Assembly (NCBI RefSeq): GCF_018614055.1
Contig: NZ_JAGGPB010000021.1
Span: 1 to 64,000, forward strand
From: Streptomyces sp. ISL-98
GTDB taxonomy: Bacteria > Actinomycetota > Actinomycetes > Streptomycetales > Streptomycetaceae
DNA length: 64,000 nucleotides
Reading direction: 5' to 3'
Numbering within the stretch: position 1 is the stretch's first letter; every line of letters begins with the position of its first letter. Positions 7,135 through 16,076 of this stretch are shown one piece after another. Both the position numbers and the translations under genes were made by a program. The notes under the pieces were generated by a model. That model ran no database searches. It was not told the origin of the DNA and saw nothing but the letters and a program-made list of their open reading frames with translations.

Positions 7135-9072
7135 ATGGGTGTTGAAGGGCGGGACGAGCCGTTCGACCGTGCCGGTGCGGAGCCGGAGGCGCTGCCTTCA
7201 CCGCAGGTGCCGAGCCAGGGTGGGACCGGCCGGACAGATGGTGACGCCGGGGGCGGGACCGTACTGCCGGGGCCGTGGCCGCCTGCCGGTGATGGCGGTG
7301 CCGACGGTGATGGCGTGAGCGTCGTGCCCATGCAGCGCACGCCGTCCTCCGACGCCGCTCTGATCCAGCGGATGCGCGGCGGCGACGACAGTGCGTACGA
7401 GGAGCTCTACCGGAGGCACTCGGGAGCAGTGCGGCGGTACGCCCGAACCTGCTGCCGGGACGCGCACACCGCCGACGACCTGACGGCCGAAGTCTTCGCG
7501 CGCACGCTGCAGGCGGTACGCAGGGGCACGGGCCCGGAGCAGGCCGTACGGGCGTACCTGCTGACGACGGTGCGGCGTGTGGCCGCTGCGTGGACGAAGA
7601 CGGCCAAGCGTGAGCACTTGGTCGAGGACTTCGCGCTGTTCGCGGCGCAGTCCGCGCGCTCGACGGAGGTCTCGGACGACGACACGCTGGAGCTGGGCGC
7701 CGATGTACGGGCCATGCATGAGGCCGAGCAGACGCTGGCCATGCAGGCCTTCCGCAGTCTGCCGGAGCGCTGGCAGGCCGTGCTCTGGCACACCACGGTC
7801 GAGGAGGAGTCGCCGAGCGCAGTGGCTCCGCTGTTCGGGCTGACCGCCAATGCCACGGCGGTGCTGGCCAGCAGGGCGCGCGAGGGCCTCAAGCAGGCGT
7901 ACCTCCAGGCACATGTGAGCACCGCGCTCACGGCGGGCGGGGACTGCGCGCGGTATGCCGACCGGCTGGGCGCGTATGCCCGGGGCGGTTTGCGGATGCG
8001 GGCCGAGCGGGGGCTGCGCAAGCATCTGGAGGAGTGCGCGAACTGCCGGGTGGCCGCCGGTGAGCTGAGCGACGTCAACGCCGGGATTCCCGCGCTGCTT
8101 CCGGTCGCGGTCATCGGCTGGTTCGCCGGCGGGTACGCGATCAAGGCCGCCGGGCTGGTGGCAGGTGGCGCTGCGGGGGCTGCCGGGGCTGCGGGTGCGG
8201 GTGCTGCGGCGGCCGCGAGCGGGGGGAGTTCGGCGGGAGGTGCGGCAGGCGCCGTCGGCGGGGAGGCGCTCGGTGCGCCGGCGAAGGCGGCGATCGCGGC
8301 GGCGGTGGCGGTCACGGTGGCCGCCGGGGTGGTGTTCGCCCTCGCGGGCGAGGATGGGAAGCCCAAGCCGAAGCCGCCGGTGGCGAAGCCGTCGGTCGCG
8401 CAGCCCGTCGTGCCGCAGAAGCCGAGCCCGGAGCCGCCCGAGCCGCCTGTGCCTCCGGCGCCCGAGCCTGCGCCGCCCGCGCCGCCGGAGCCGTCGCCGC
8501 CCCCTACTCCGAAGCCGACGCCGTCCACGGCGGAGCCGAAGCCGCCTGCGCCGAAGCCTCCGCCGCCCAAGCCGAGCCCCACGCCGACGCCGAAGCCCAC
8601 TCCCAAGCCGCCGCCCCCGCCGCCTCCTGCGCCGGTCGTCTACCAGGTGAACAAGTTGGAGTACGGGACCTTCGGCGACCACACCAAGCCCGAGGTGCGG
8701 CTCGGTGGGAGCAGCTGGCTGTGGCAGCGCTGGGGCATGTCGATCGGCGGTGTGCAGTACGGGCACGGGGTGACGGTGCATGCGGAGTCGTCCGTCACCA
8801 TCGACCTCAACCGGAAGTGCGCGACGTATGACGCGCTGGTCGGTGTCGACGACATGACCATGGGATTTGGGGCGGTGCGCTTCTCTTTGTACGGGGATGG
8901 GGCGCTGCTCTGGCAGTCACGGGTGGTGCGGGCGGGGGAGGCGGCTGTGCCGGCTCATGCGGACGTCTCGGGGCGCGAGGCGATTCGGCTTGTCGCCGAG
9001 CCGGAGCTTGCGCATGAGTCGATGGCGTTGGCCGACTGGGCGCAGTCGCGGATCAGTTGCGGTGGTGAGTAG
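7135..9072 (+). CDS. ECF-like sigma factor fused to zinc-finger motif, membrane anchor and NPCBM domain
   Basis: 645 residues. After a 60-residue disordered start come sigma region 2 (about 86-150) and region 4 (about 203-256). Then H297-x3-C301-x2-C304 follows, the zinc-binding anti-sigma (ZAS) pattern. A hydrophobic segment lies near 320-335 and a clear transmembrane helix at 385-404. A Pro/Lys-rich spacer of about 100 residues follows, then a C-terminal domain (about 520-645, with YGTFGDHTKPEVRLGG) resembling NPCBM carbohydrate-binding modules. The topology implies sigma and ZAS in the cytoplasm and NPCBM outside. ATG 7135 is preferred (GGGGG upstream); GTG 7114 would add 7 residues. Confidence 0.85.
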   Translation: MGVEGRDEPFDRAGAEPEALPSPQVPSQGGTGRTDGDAGGGTVLPGPWPPAGDGGADGDGVSVVPMQRTPSSDAALIQRMRGGDDSAYEELYRRHSGAVRRYARTCCRDAHTADDLTAEVFARTLQAVRRGTGPEQAVRAYLLTTVRRVAAAWTKTAKREHLVEDFALFAAQSARSTEVSDDDTLELGADVRAMHEAEQTLAMQAFRSLPERWQAVLWHTTVEEESPSAVAPLFGLTANATAVLASRAREGLKQAYLQAHVSTALTAGGDCARYADRLGAYARGGLRMRAERGLRKHLEECANCRVAAGELSDVNAGIPALLPVAVIGWFAGGYAIKAAGLVAGGAAGAAGAAGAGAAAAASGGSSAGGAAGAVGGEALGAPAKAAIAAAVAVTVAAGVVFALAGEDGKPKPKPPVAKPSVAQPVVPQKPSPEPPEPPVPPAPEPAPPAPPEPSPPPTPKPTPSTAEPKPPAPKPPPPKPSPTPTPKPTPKPPPPPPPAPVVYQVNKLEYGTFGDHTKPEVRLGGSSWLWQRWGMSIGGVQYGHGVTVHAESSVTIDLNRKCATYDALVGVDDMTMGFGAVRFSLYGDGALLWQSRVVRAGEAAVPAHADVSGREAIRLVAEPELAHESMALADWAQSRISCGGE

Positions 9073-9138
9073 CCGCGGGGGCGCGGGTGCGTGTCCGGTG
9101 CGGTGCGGGTGCGGGTGCGGTGCGGGCTGCCTGCGGCA

Positions 9139-9240
9139 CTTTCCCCTCCCCGCCCCTTCCCGAAACTGGGGGCAAGCCCCCAGACCCCGGACGCCCTTCG
9201 GGCGTGGTCCTCAAACGCCGGACGGGCTGAATTCAGCCCG
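9139..9240. repeat. Streptomyces-type intergenic repeat with 18-bp palindrome
   Basis: A C-rich tract (CCCCTCCCCGCCCCTTCCCG) is followed by GGGGCAAGCCCCC and ends in the perfect palindrome CGGGCTGAATTCAGCCCG (9223-9240). Related blocks occur near 14.99 kb and 35.7 kb. It separates two convergent genes and its hairpins could stop transcription from both sides. Confidence 0.7.
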
Positions 9241-9245
9241 CTTCG

Positions 9246-11426
9246 TCAGAGTGCACGCCTCGGCGGCACTCCGCCCGCCACCGCTCGCTGACGTGGGGCC
9301 GCCGTGCCCGTCCAGCATGTGCCCCGGCGCGACACCAGGCGGCGCAGCCACAGCTCCGTGGACACCAGGTCCGCCAGGCCGTCCAGCGGGACCGGCTCGC
9401 CGTCGGCTGCGGCGCGCAGTGCCTTACGTACGACGCGGGCCTCGACCAGGCCCGCGTCGGCCAGCAGCGGTGCGTCGAACAGTGCGATCAAGTCGCCGAC
9501 GGCGGCGCGCAGTCCGGCGCGGGCCGCCGCTGCCGAGGAGGCGTGCGACGTGGCTCCCCAGCCGGGCGGCAGGTCCTGGATGCCTGCGCCGGACAGGACC
9601 GCGCGCAGGATTGCGGCCCGGGCGCCCGGCTGGACGCGCAGGGATTCGGGGAGGGTGCGGGCCGCCCGTACGACCTGGTTGTCGAGGAACGGGGCGTGCA
9701 GTCGCTGGCTGCGCACCTCCGCCGCCTGCTCGAAGACGCGGTGGTCGGCGGCTGCGCGGGCCAGGGCGGCTCGCGCCCGGGCCTCGCCGGGGCGTTGTAC
9801 GGACGCGGGCCTGAGGGCCGACTCCCGGAGGCGAACCGATACTTCTGCGAGTGCCTCGCCCGTGAGCCAGCGCGCGGCCGGGCCCGGCCGGGTCCACGCG
9901 AGGGCGGCCAGCGAGGCGTCCAGTGCGCCGCCTGTGCCGTTGCCTGCGCCCCTTGCGCCGGGCTCGTCGAAGCGGCGTTCCTTCAGGCGGACCGCAGCCT
10001 CCTCGATACCCGCGCGGTACGGCGTACGGGCAAGACGGCGCGCGGCGCGGTAGACGGTCAGCGGGATGAAGAGAGAGTGGGCCGAGGGGCCTTCGACCTT
10101 CGCCAGGGCGGCCACGGGGCGCAGGAGATCACGCCGTCTGCGGTCCATGAGGAGGTCGGCCAGGCGGGCGGGGTGGGCGTCGAGGACCTGGCGGGCGCCG
10201 TTGCCGGTGAAGTGGTCGGCGCTGCCCGCCACGAGGCGGCGGCGGTGGCGCTCGGCCGTGACCAGGGACGGCCCCGGCTCGTCGGTGAGCGGGCCGCTGT
10301 CCAGGTCGGCGTACGGGAGGGCCTCTTCGCCGGCTGCGACGACGACGTGGTGCAGGCGCGGGTTGGCGGCGATGGCCCCGGCTCGCTCCAGTTCGGCTTC
10401 GCGGCCCGGCCCTTCGGCGGCCAGGTCGTTGAAGGTGACGGCCAGCAGGCGCTCTCCGGCGCCTGTGCCGTGGCCCAGGACGGTCCCCGGCAGGCCGGGC
10501 AGGCCCGCCGCGAGGAGGGCGAGTGTGGCGGAGGCGCTGCCGCCGGAGAGGTCGGCGCCGATGCCCGGTACGGGCCCGCCCCGGGCGGCGCGGCGCTCGG
10601 CGGGCCCCATGCCGGGCACGGGCCCGGGGTCGGGCGGCACAGTCTCGGGGGCGTGGCGCGGTGCGGTGAGTCTGGCCCGTACGGCTTCGACGAGAGCCTC
10701 GCGGACGCCGTCCACGGCGCGCTGCGGGTCGAGTTGGGGGGCGGCGACGGCCAGGGATGCCACTTGCTCGTAACCGGTGATCTCGCGCGAACCCTCGCGC
10801 AGTACGAGCGCGTGCCCGGGAGGGATGCGCCGTACTCCGGCGTACGGAGTGCCGTCGCGCAGCGCCTCGGGTACGTCGGGACATGCGAGCAGCGCCGCGA
10901 GGTGGCCGATGTCGAGCTGTGCCTCGATGAGGTCGGCGAGCGGGAGCGCGGCGGTGGCGTACGCGGTGCCATTGGCCCAGGGCGTGTAGAAGACGGGGCG
11001 GGCTCCTGCCAGGTCACCGACCACGGTGACGCGGCGGCCAGCCTGGACGACGACCGTATAGCTGCCGGCCCAGGCGGTCAGATGCCGCAGTGCGCCGCCG
11101 CGCGCCGCGAAGAGGCCGACGCGCAGTTCTTCGTCGGAGGCTCCGCAACAGCCGAGGACGGCGAGGCGGGTGAAGGGGTCGACGCCGATGGTGCGGACCT
11201 CGTCGGGGCGCCAGTCGCCGACGGCCCACAGGGGGTCGGGGTCGCCCCACAGGAGCTGGGAGCCGACAGGGTGCACAGTGCGGGACTCTTCGTCCGAACT
11301 GCCGGGCGCATACGAACTGCCGGGCGCATGCGTGCCGTTGGCGGCGCCGGCCGAACCGGGCGTGCCGACCGCTCCCACTGTCCCAAAGCTGGCGGCGACA
11401 CTGCTCCACCCCACCAACCACCGCAT
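9246..11426 (-). CDS. Asparagine-synthetase-like protein with altered ATP motif
   Basis: 726 residues. The N-terminal part (about 50-230) resembles the glutamine amidotransferase half of class B asparagine synthetases (GSYTVVV, DLAGARPVFY, PPGHALVLREG) but there is no Cys2, so no glutaminase activity is expected. The C-terminal half resembles the synthetase domain, including FLDNQVVRAARTLPESLR. The PP-loop reads SGGSASA (294-300) where SGGLDS is expected, losing the conserved Asp. The start at ATG 11426 is fixed by GGAGG five bases upstream. Related folds make amide bonds in asparagine, lasso peptides and beta-lactams; no precursor peptide gene is seen nearby. Confidence 0.75.
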   Translation of the reverse strand: MRWLVGWSSVAASFGTVGAVGTPGSAGAANGTHAPGSSYAPGSSDEESRTVHPVGSQLLWGDPDPLWAVGDWRPDEVRTIGVDPFTRLAVLGCCGASDEELRVGLFAARGGALRHLTAWAGSYTVVVQAGRRVTVVGDLAGARPVFYTPWANGTAYATAALPLADLIEAQLDIGHLAALLACPDVPEALRDGTPYAGVRRIPPGHALVLREGSREITGYEQVASLAVAAPQLDPQRAVDGVREALVEAVRARLTAPRHAPETVPPDPGPVPGMGPAERRAARGGPVPGIGADLSGGSASATLALLAAGLPGLPGTVLGHGTGAGERLLAVTFNDLAAEGPGREAELERAGAIAANPRLHHVVVAAGEEALPYADLDSGPLTDEPGPSLVTAERHRRRLVAGSADHFTGNGARQVLDAHPARLADLLMDRRRRDLLRPVAALAKVEGPSAHSLFIPLTVYRAARRLARTPYRAGIEEAAVRLKERRFDEPGARGAGNGTGGALDASLAALAWTRPGPAARWLTGEALAEVSVRLRESALRPASVQRPGEARARAALARAAADHRVFEQAAEVRSQRLHAPFLDNQVVRAARTLPESLRVQPGARAAILRAVLSGAGIQDLPPGWGATSHASSAAAARAGLRAAVGDLIALFDAPLLADAGLVEARVVRKALRAAADGEPVPLDGLADLVSTELWLRRLVSRRGTCWTGTAAPRQRAVAGGVPPRRAL

Positions 11427-12036
11427 CGCCGCCTCCACAGCCTGTGGACAACCAAACGCACGTACCGAAGCAGCTTGAATCAGCTTCGAACCGGCTTCGG
11501 GACCATGCTGCCACGACAACGGGCTGCAGGAGGGTCTACGGAGAGCGTGCGGGCAAGTCAATGCGCCCGCTGCGCAAAGGACTTCGGCGTCTCTGGGCGA
11601 CAGGCACCATTCAGCCATTCTGAGAGTGCACCGAAGCCACGGGTGAACGCACAGTCCGGGAGGCGCTGTTCACCTCCCGGACCGGTCCGCCGCCCGCGGG
11701 GATGTAGGCGGCGGTGTCCCCCAGCCCACTGGATCCAGTGCAGCGGGCCGACCCACGCAACTCCCATGGAAGCGCTCCCGTCCCGGCCGGGCGAGAGCGC
11801 AGGCCGGGCGCACGGCCACACAGCGGGAGCACGGGAGGTGCCCTGAGCATTTCTGTAACTACAACAATCTCGCCATACGGAACATCCCCTCTTAACGGTC
11901 GGGAGGCGGAGAACTACGCTGGGTTTCCTGATGTCCTGCGCGGGGCGCATATACCGGCTGGGCTGGCCGCGTGGTTGTGCGGGCGGGAAAGCCGGGTATG
12001 TCCCGCCGGACGGCCGTCTGTGTCGAGGGGTGGCGC
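11427..12036. other. Divergent intergenic region, 610 bp, with 14-bp palindrome
   Basis: No open frame with a ribosome site and family resemblance was found. The most striking element is the perfect palindrome CACTGGATCCAGTG at 11727-11740, a possible operator. The right part (from about 11850) is AT-richer than its surroundings and probably contains the promoter of the regulator starting at 12037. Confidence 0.45.
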
Positions 12037-13467
12037 ATGTCCAGGGAGCAACGCGGGCCGAACGAAAAGCTCGGCACGGTTCTCGCCCTCGCGGGAATCA
12101 GCAACGCCGGCCTGGCGAGGCGGGTCAATGATCTCGGGTCGCAGCGCGGCCTGACACTTCGTTACGACAAGACGTCGGTGGCCCGGTGGGTGTCGAAGGG
12201 CATGGTGCCGCAGGGCGCCGCGCCCCACCTCATCGCCGCCGCCATCGGCGCCAAGCTCGGCCGTCCCGTGCCGCTGCACGAGATCGGCCTGGCCGACGCC
12301 GACCCGGCGCCCGAGGTGGGCCTCGCCTTCCCGCGCGACGTATCGGCGGCGGTGCGGTCGGCGACCGAGCTGTACCGGCTGGATCTGGCGGGCAGGCGGG
12401 CCGGCGGCGGGGGCATCTGGCAGTCGCTGGCCGGGTCCTTCGCGGTCAGTGCGTACGCCACGCCCGCGTCCCGCTGGCTCATAACCCCGGCCGACTCGTC
12501 CGTCGCGCGCGACTCCACGGCCGACGAGAGCGCGTCGGACGCGACGCCGCTGCGGGTGGGGCACAGCGATGTGGCGAAGCTGCGGGAGGCGGCGGAGGAC
12601 GCGCGGCGCTGGGACTCCAAGTACGGGGGCGGGGACTGGCGTTCGTCGATGGTCCCCGAGTGCTTACGGGTTGACGCGGCCCCGCTGCTCCTCGGCTCGT
12701 ACACCGACGACGTCGGCCGCTCCCTCTTCGGCGCCACCTCCGAGCTGACCCGGCTGGCCGGGTGGATGGCCTTCGACACCGGGCAGCAGGAGGCCGCCCA
12801 GCGGTACTACATCCAGGCGCTGCGGCTCGCGCGGGCAGCGGCCGATGTGCCGCTGGGCGGGTACATCCTGGCGTCGATGTCGCTCCAGGCGACCTACCGC
12901 GGTTTCGCCGACGAGGGCGTCGACCTGGCCCAGGCCGCCCTGGAGCGGAACCGGGGCCTTGCCACCGCCCGCACCATGAGCTTCTTCCGTCTGGTGGAGG
13001 CGCGCGCGCACGCGAAGGCGAGCGACGCACAGGCGGCGGGGGCCGCGCTGAAGGCGGCGGAGGGGTGGCTGGAGCGGGCGCGGGAAGGCGACGCGGACCC
13101 GTCCTGGCTGGGCTTCTACTCGTACGACCGGTTCGCGGCCGATGCGGCGGAGTGCTACCGCGACCTCAAGGCGCCGCGGCAGGTACGGCGCTTCACGGAG
13201 CAGGCGCTGTCGCGGCCGACGGAGGAGTTCGTACGCTCGCACGGGCTGCGCCTGGTGGTGTCGGCCGTGGCCGAACTGGAGTCCGGGAACCTGGACGCGG
13301 CGTGCGCGGCGGGTACGCGGGCGGTGGAGGTCGCGGGGCGGATCTCGTCGGCGCGTACGACGGAGTACGTACGGGACCTGCTGCACCGGCTGGAGCCGTA
13401 CGGGGACGAGCCGCGGGTGGCGGAGCTGCGGGAGCGGGCGCGGCCGCTGCTGGTGGCGCCGGCGTAG
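12037..13467 (+). CDS. NsdA-like / sporulation-associated regulator with TPR-type repeats
   Basis: 476 residues. The first about 90 residues look like an XRE-type fold ([20 protein letters not shown], later [11 protein letters not shown]), used to bind DNA. The rest is helical with tetratricopeptide-like repeats (for example [20 protein letters not shown]). This architecture is that of NsdA and other actinomycete regulators of morphological differentiation. Start ATG 12037 follows GAGGGG. An upstream in-frame start (11971) lacks a ribosome site. It is unlinked to an obvious partner gene. Confidence 0.75.
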   Translation: MSREQRGPNEKLGTVLALAGISNAGLARRVNDLGSQRGLTLRYDKTSVARWVSKGMVPQGAAPHLIAAAIGAKLGRPVPLHEIGLADADPAPEVGLAFPRDVSAAVRSATELYRLDLAGRRAGGGGIWQSLAGSFAVSAYATPASRWLITPADSSVARDSTADESASDATPLRVGHSDVAKLREAAEDARRWDSKYGGGDWRSSMVPECLRVDAAPLLLGSYTDDVGRSLFGATSELTRLAGWMAFDTGQQEAAQRYYIQALRLARAAADVPLGGYILASMSLQATYRGFADEGVDLAQAALERNRGLATARTMSFFRLVEARAHAKASDAQAAGAALKAAEGWLERAREGDADPSWLGFYSYDRFAADAAECYRDLKAPRQVRRFTEQALSRPTEEFVRSHGLRLVVSAVAELESGNLDAACAAGTRAVEVAGRISSARTTEYVRDLLHRLEPYGDEPRVAELRERARPLLVAPA

Positions 13468-13630
13468 CACTCCGGGCTTGGTTCGGTTCTGGGCTCTTGG
13501 TCCGGTTCTGCGCCCTTGGTTCGGTTCTGCGCTTGGTTTGAAGGCGTTGTCAGTGGGTCAGTGCATCATCGGGAGTCAGGGGGCGCTCCCTGGAAGACAC
13601 GGGCCGGCCTGGGTGGGAGGTGAAGCGGCG

Positions 13631-14848
13631 ATGACGAACGCGACGGCGTACGACTGCGATGTCCTGGTGATCGGCGCCGGGATCGTCGGGCTCTCTGCTG
13701 CCTATGCGATCACGCGGGCCGCACCCGGGACGCACGTGGTGGTGCTGGAGAAGGAGCGGGGCCCCGCCCTGCACCAGACCGGGCGCAACAGCGGCGTCAT
13801 CCACAGCGGCATCTACTACCGGCCGGGCTCGCTCAAGGCGCGTTACGCGGTGCGGGGCGCGGCCGAGATGGTGAAGTTCTGCGCGGAGCACGGCATCGCG
13901 CACGAGATCACCGGCAAGCTGATCGTCGCGACGGACCGGGCGGAGCTGCCGAGACTGCACGCGCTGGTGCAGCGGGGGCGGGAGAACGGCATTCCGGTGC
14001 GCGAGCTCGGCCCTGCGCAGATAGCGGAGTACGAGCCGAATGTGCGGGGCCTGGCCGCGATCCAGGTGGCCACGACCGGCGTCTGCGACTTCGGGACGGT
14101 CGCCGCGCAGCTCGCGGAGAACCTGGTCTCGTCGGGCGCGGAGATCCGGTACGGCGCGGAGGTCGAGGTCGTCGACCGGCGGCCCTGGGGCGTCGCGGTG
14201 CGGACGGCGGACGGGGCGGTGGTGCGGGCGCGGGTCCTGGTGAACTGCGCGGGGCTGCACTGCGACCGGGTCGCGCGGCTGGCGGGCGACGACCCCGGGA
14301 TGCGGATCGTTCCGTTCCGGGGTGAGTACTACGAGCTGGGCCGCCCGGAGCTGGTGCGCGGCCTGGTCTATCCGGTGCCGGATCCGGCGTTCCCCTTCCT
14401 GGGGGTGCACCTCACCCGGGGCATCGACGGTGGCGTGCACGTCGGGCCGAACGCGGTGCCGGCGCTGGCCAGGGAGGGGTACGCCTGGTCGGCGATCCGG
14501 CCGGGGGAGCTGGCGGGGACGCTCGGCTGGCCGGGGTCCTGGCGCATCGCGCGACAGCATTGGCGGTACGGCGCCGGCGAGCTGCACCGCTCGCTGTCGA
14601 AGCGGGCCTTCGCGCGGGCGGTACGGCGGCTGCTGCCGGAGGTGACGGAGGCAGACCTGCGGCCCACCCCGGCCGGGGTGCGGGCGCAGGCGGTGCTGCG
14701 GGACGGGACGCTGGTCGACGACTTCCTGATCCGGGAGGTGCCGCGCACGATCCACGTCCTGAACGCGCCTTCCCCGGCGGCGACGGCGTCACTCCCGATC
14801 GGGAGACAGGTGGCTCGGCGGGCGCTGGGGGTGTTGGGGGCGGTGTAG
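13631..14848 (+). CDS. lhgO: L-2-hydroxyglutarate oxidase (FAD-dependent)
   Basis: 405 residues of the DAO/glycine-oxidase fold. The FAD motif is CDVLVIGAGIVGLSAAYAI (residues 9-27), followed by HQTGRNSGVIHSGIYY, diagnostic of LhgO/YgaF proteins. It oxidises L-2-hydroxyglutarate to 2-oxoglutarate, removing a metabolic by-product, with electrons going to the quinone pool. The start ATG has GGGAGGTGA upstream. It appears monocistronic. Confidence 0.9.
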   Translation: MTNATAYDCDVLVIGAGIVGLSAAYAITRAAPGTHVVVLEKERGPALHQTGRNSGVIHSGIYYRPGSLKARYAVRGAAEMVKFCAEHGIAHEITGKLIVATDRAELPRLHALVQRGRENGIPVRELGPAQIAEYEPNVRGLAAIQVATTGVCDFGTVAAQLAENLVSSGAEIRYGAEVEVVDRRPWGVAVRTADGAVVRARVLVNCAGLHCDRVARLAGDDPGMRIVPFRGEYYELGRPELVRGLVYPVPDPAFPFLGVHLTRGIDGGVHVGPNAVPALAREGYAWSAIRPGELAGTLGWPGSWRIARQHWRYGAGELHRSLSKRAFARAVRRLLPEVTEADLRPTPAGVRAQAVLRDGTLVDDFLIREVPRTIHVLNAPSPAATASLPIGRQVARRALGVLGAV

Positions 14849-14987
14849 GTGCAGGTGGGGCGGTGGCGCGGGGCGCAGGTGTGCGGGGCGCAGGGGGTGC
14901 GGACACCCGTGCGGGCGTCGCCGGTCCGGTTGCGGAGGCCGTTGCGGGACGCCGGTCCCGGTGCGGAGGTGCCGTGCGGGCTGCCTG

Positions 14988-15125
14988 CGCCGCTTCCCCC
15001 TCCCCGCCCCTTCCCGGCTGTGACATTTTGCAGCTGCCGCCGCAGAGGGCTCCGGCCCGGACCCCGCTCCTCAAACTCCCCCAAGGACTGCGTCCAGGGG
15101 GACCCCAGGGGCTGAAAAGTTGCCG
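14988..15125. repeat. Intergenic repeat of the CCCCGCCCCTTCCCGGCTGTGAC type
   Basis: Contains the C-rich tract and the GGCTGTGACATTT core that reappear in both arms of the long inverted repeat near 35.7 kb. It continues with CTCCTCAAACTCCCCC, a frequent tail of Streptomyces intergenic repeats. It fills most of the 338-bp gap between lhgO and trmB. Confidence 0.65.
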
Positions 15126-15186
15126 CAGGCACCCGCACAGCACCGCACCCCACCGCACCCCCGCCGCGCCGTAGAATCGGGGCATT

Positions 15187-15987
15187 GTGTCTGAGTCCTC
15201 CAGCGTCCGCCCCGCCGCCGCCACCGCCATCGCCGTCTCCCCCTTCCACCGTGCGAAGGGCGAGCCCCGCTTCCCCGGCGGGCCCGCGCCCGACCCCGCC
15301 GGGTCTCACCACGAGCGGCGGATCCGCAGTTTCCAGCCGCGGCGCAGCCGGGTGACCACGGGGCAGGCCGACGCCCTGGAGCGGCTGTGGCCCCAGTGGG
15401 GTCTCGACATCGACGGGCAGCGCGTCCTCGACCTCGACCAGCTCTTCGGTGGCCGCGGCCTCCCCGTCGTCCTGGAGATCGGGTTCGGGATGGGCGAAGC
15501 CACCGCGCAGATGGCCGCCGAAGACCCCCGCACCGGCATCCTCGCCGTCGACGTCCACACCCCCGGCCAGGGCAACCTCCTCGGGCTCGCGGAGCGCAAC
15601 GGGCTCACCAATATCCGGGTGGCGAACGGCGACGCGATCATCCTGATCCGCGAGATGCTCCCGCCCGCCTCCCTCGCCGGGCTGCGCGTCTACTTCCCCG
15701 ACCCCTGGCCGAAGAAGCGCCACCACAAGCGGCGCCTCATCCAGCCCGACTTCCTGACCCTCGCCGCACCCCACCTCGCGCCCGGCGCGATCGTGCACTG
15801 CGCGACCGACTGGGAGCCGTACGCCGAGCAGATGCTGGAAGTGCTCACCGCGCACCCGGACTTCGAGAACACCGTGCCGGACGGCGGCTACGCGCCCCGG
15901 CCGGAGTTCCGGCCGCTGACCCGCTTCGAGGGCCAGGGCCTCGACAAGGGCCATGCGGTGCATGACCTGTTGTTCCGCCGTAAGTAG
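15187..15987 (+). CDS. trmB: tRNA (guanine-N7-)-methyltransferase
   Basis: 266 residues. It methylates N7 of G46 in the variable loop of tRNAs using S-adenosylmethionine. The SAM-binding loop is EIGFGMGEA (97-105). PDPWPKKRHHKRR (171-183) is the family signature. The C-terminus has the conserved FEGQGLDKGHAVHDL. The first about 40 residues are Pro/Ala-rich, as in other actinobacterial copies. The start is GTG. The gene is followed 89 bp later by the PrsW-like protease on the same strand. Confidence 0.95.
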   Translation: MSESSSVRPAAATAIAVSPFHRAKGEPRFPGGPAPDPAGSHHERRIRSFQPRRSRVTTGQADALERLWPQWGLDIDGQRVLDLDQLFGGRGLPVVLEIGFGMGEATAQMAAEDPRTGILAVDVHTPGQGNLLGLAERNGLTNIRVANGDAIILIREMLPPASLAGLRVYFPDPWPKKRHHKRRLIQPDFLTLAAPHLAPGAIVHCATDWEPYAEQMLEVLTAHPDFENTVPDGGYAPRPEFRPLTRFEGQGLDKGHAVHDLLFRRK

Positions 15988-16076
15988 CCGTAAGAGGCTG
16001 AGTGAGCACTTCACTGACAAGTCACTGAGTAGGTAACCCCTTCGCCAGTGTCAGTGGCCCTCGTTAGGGTCATTGG

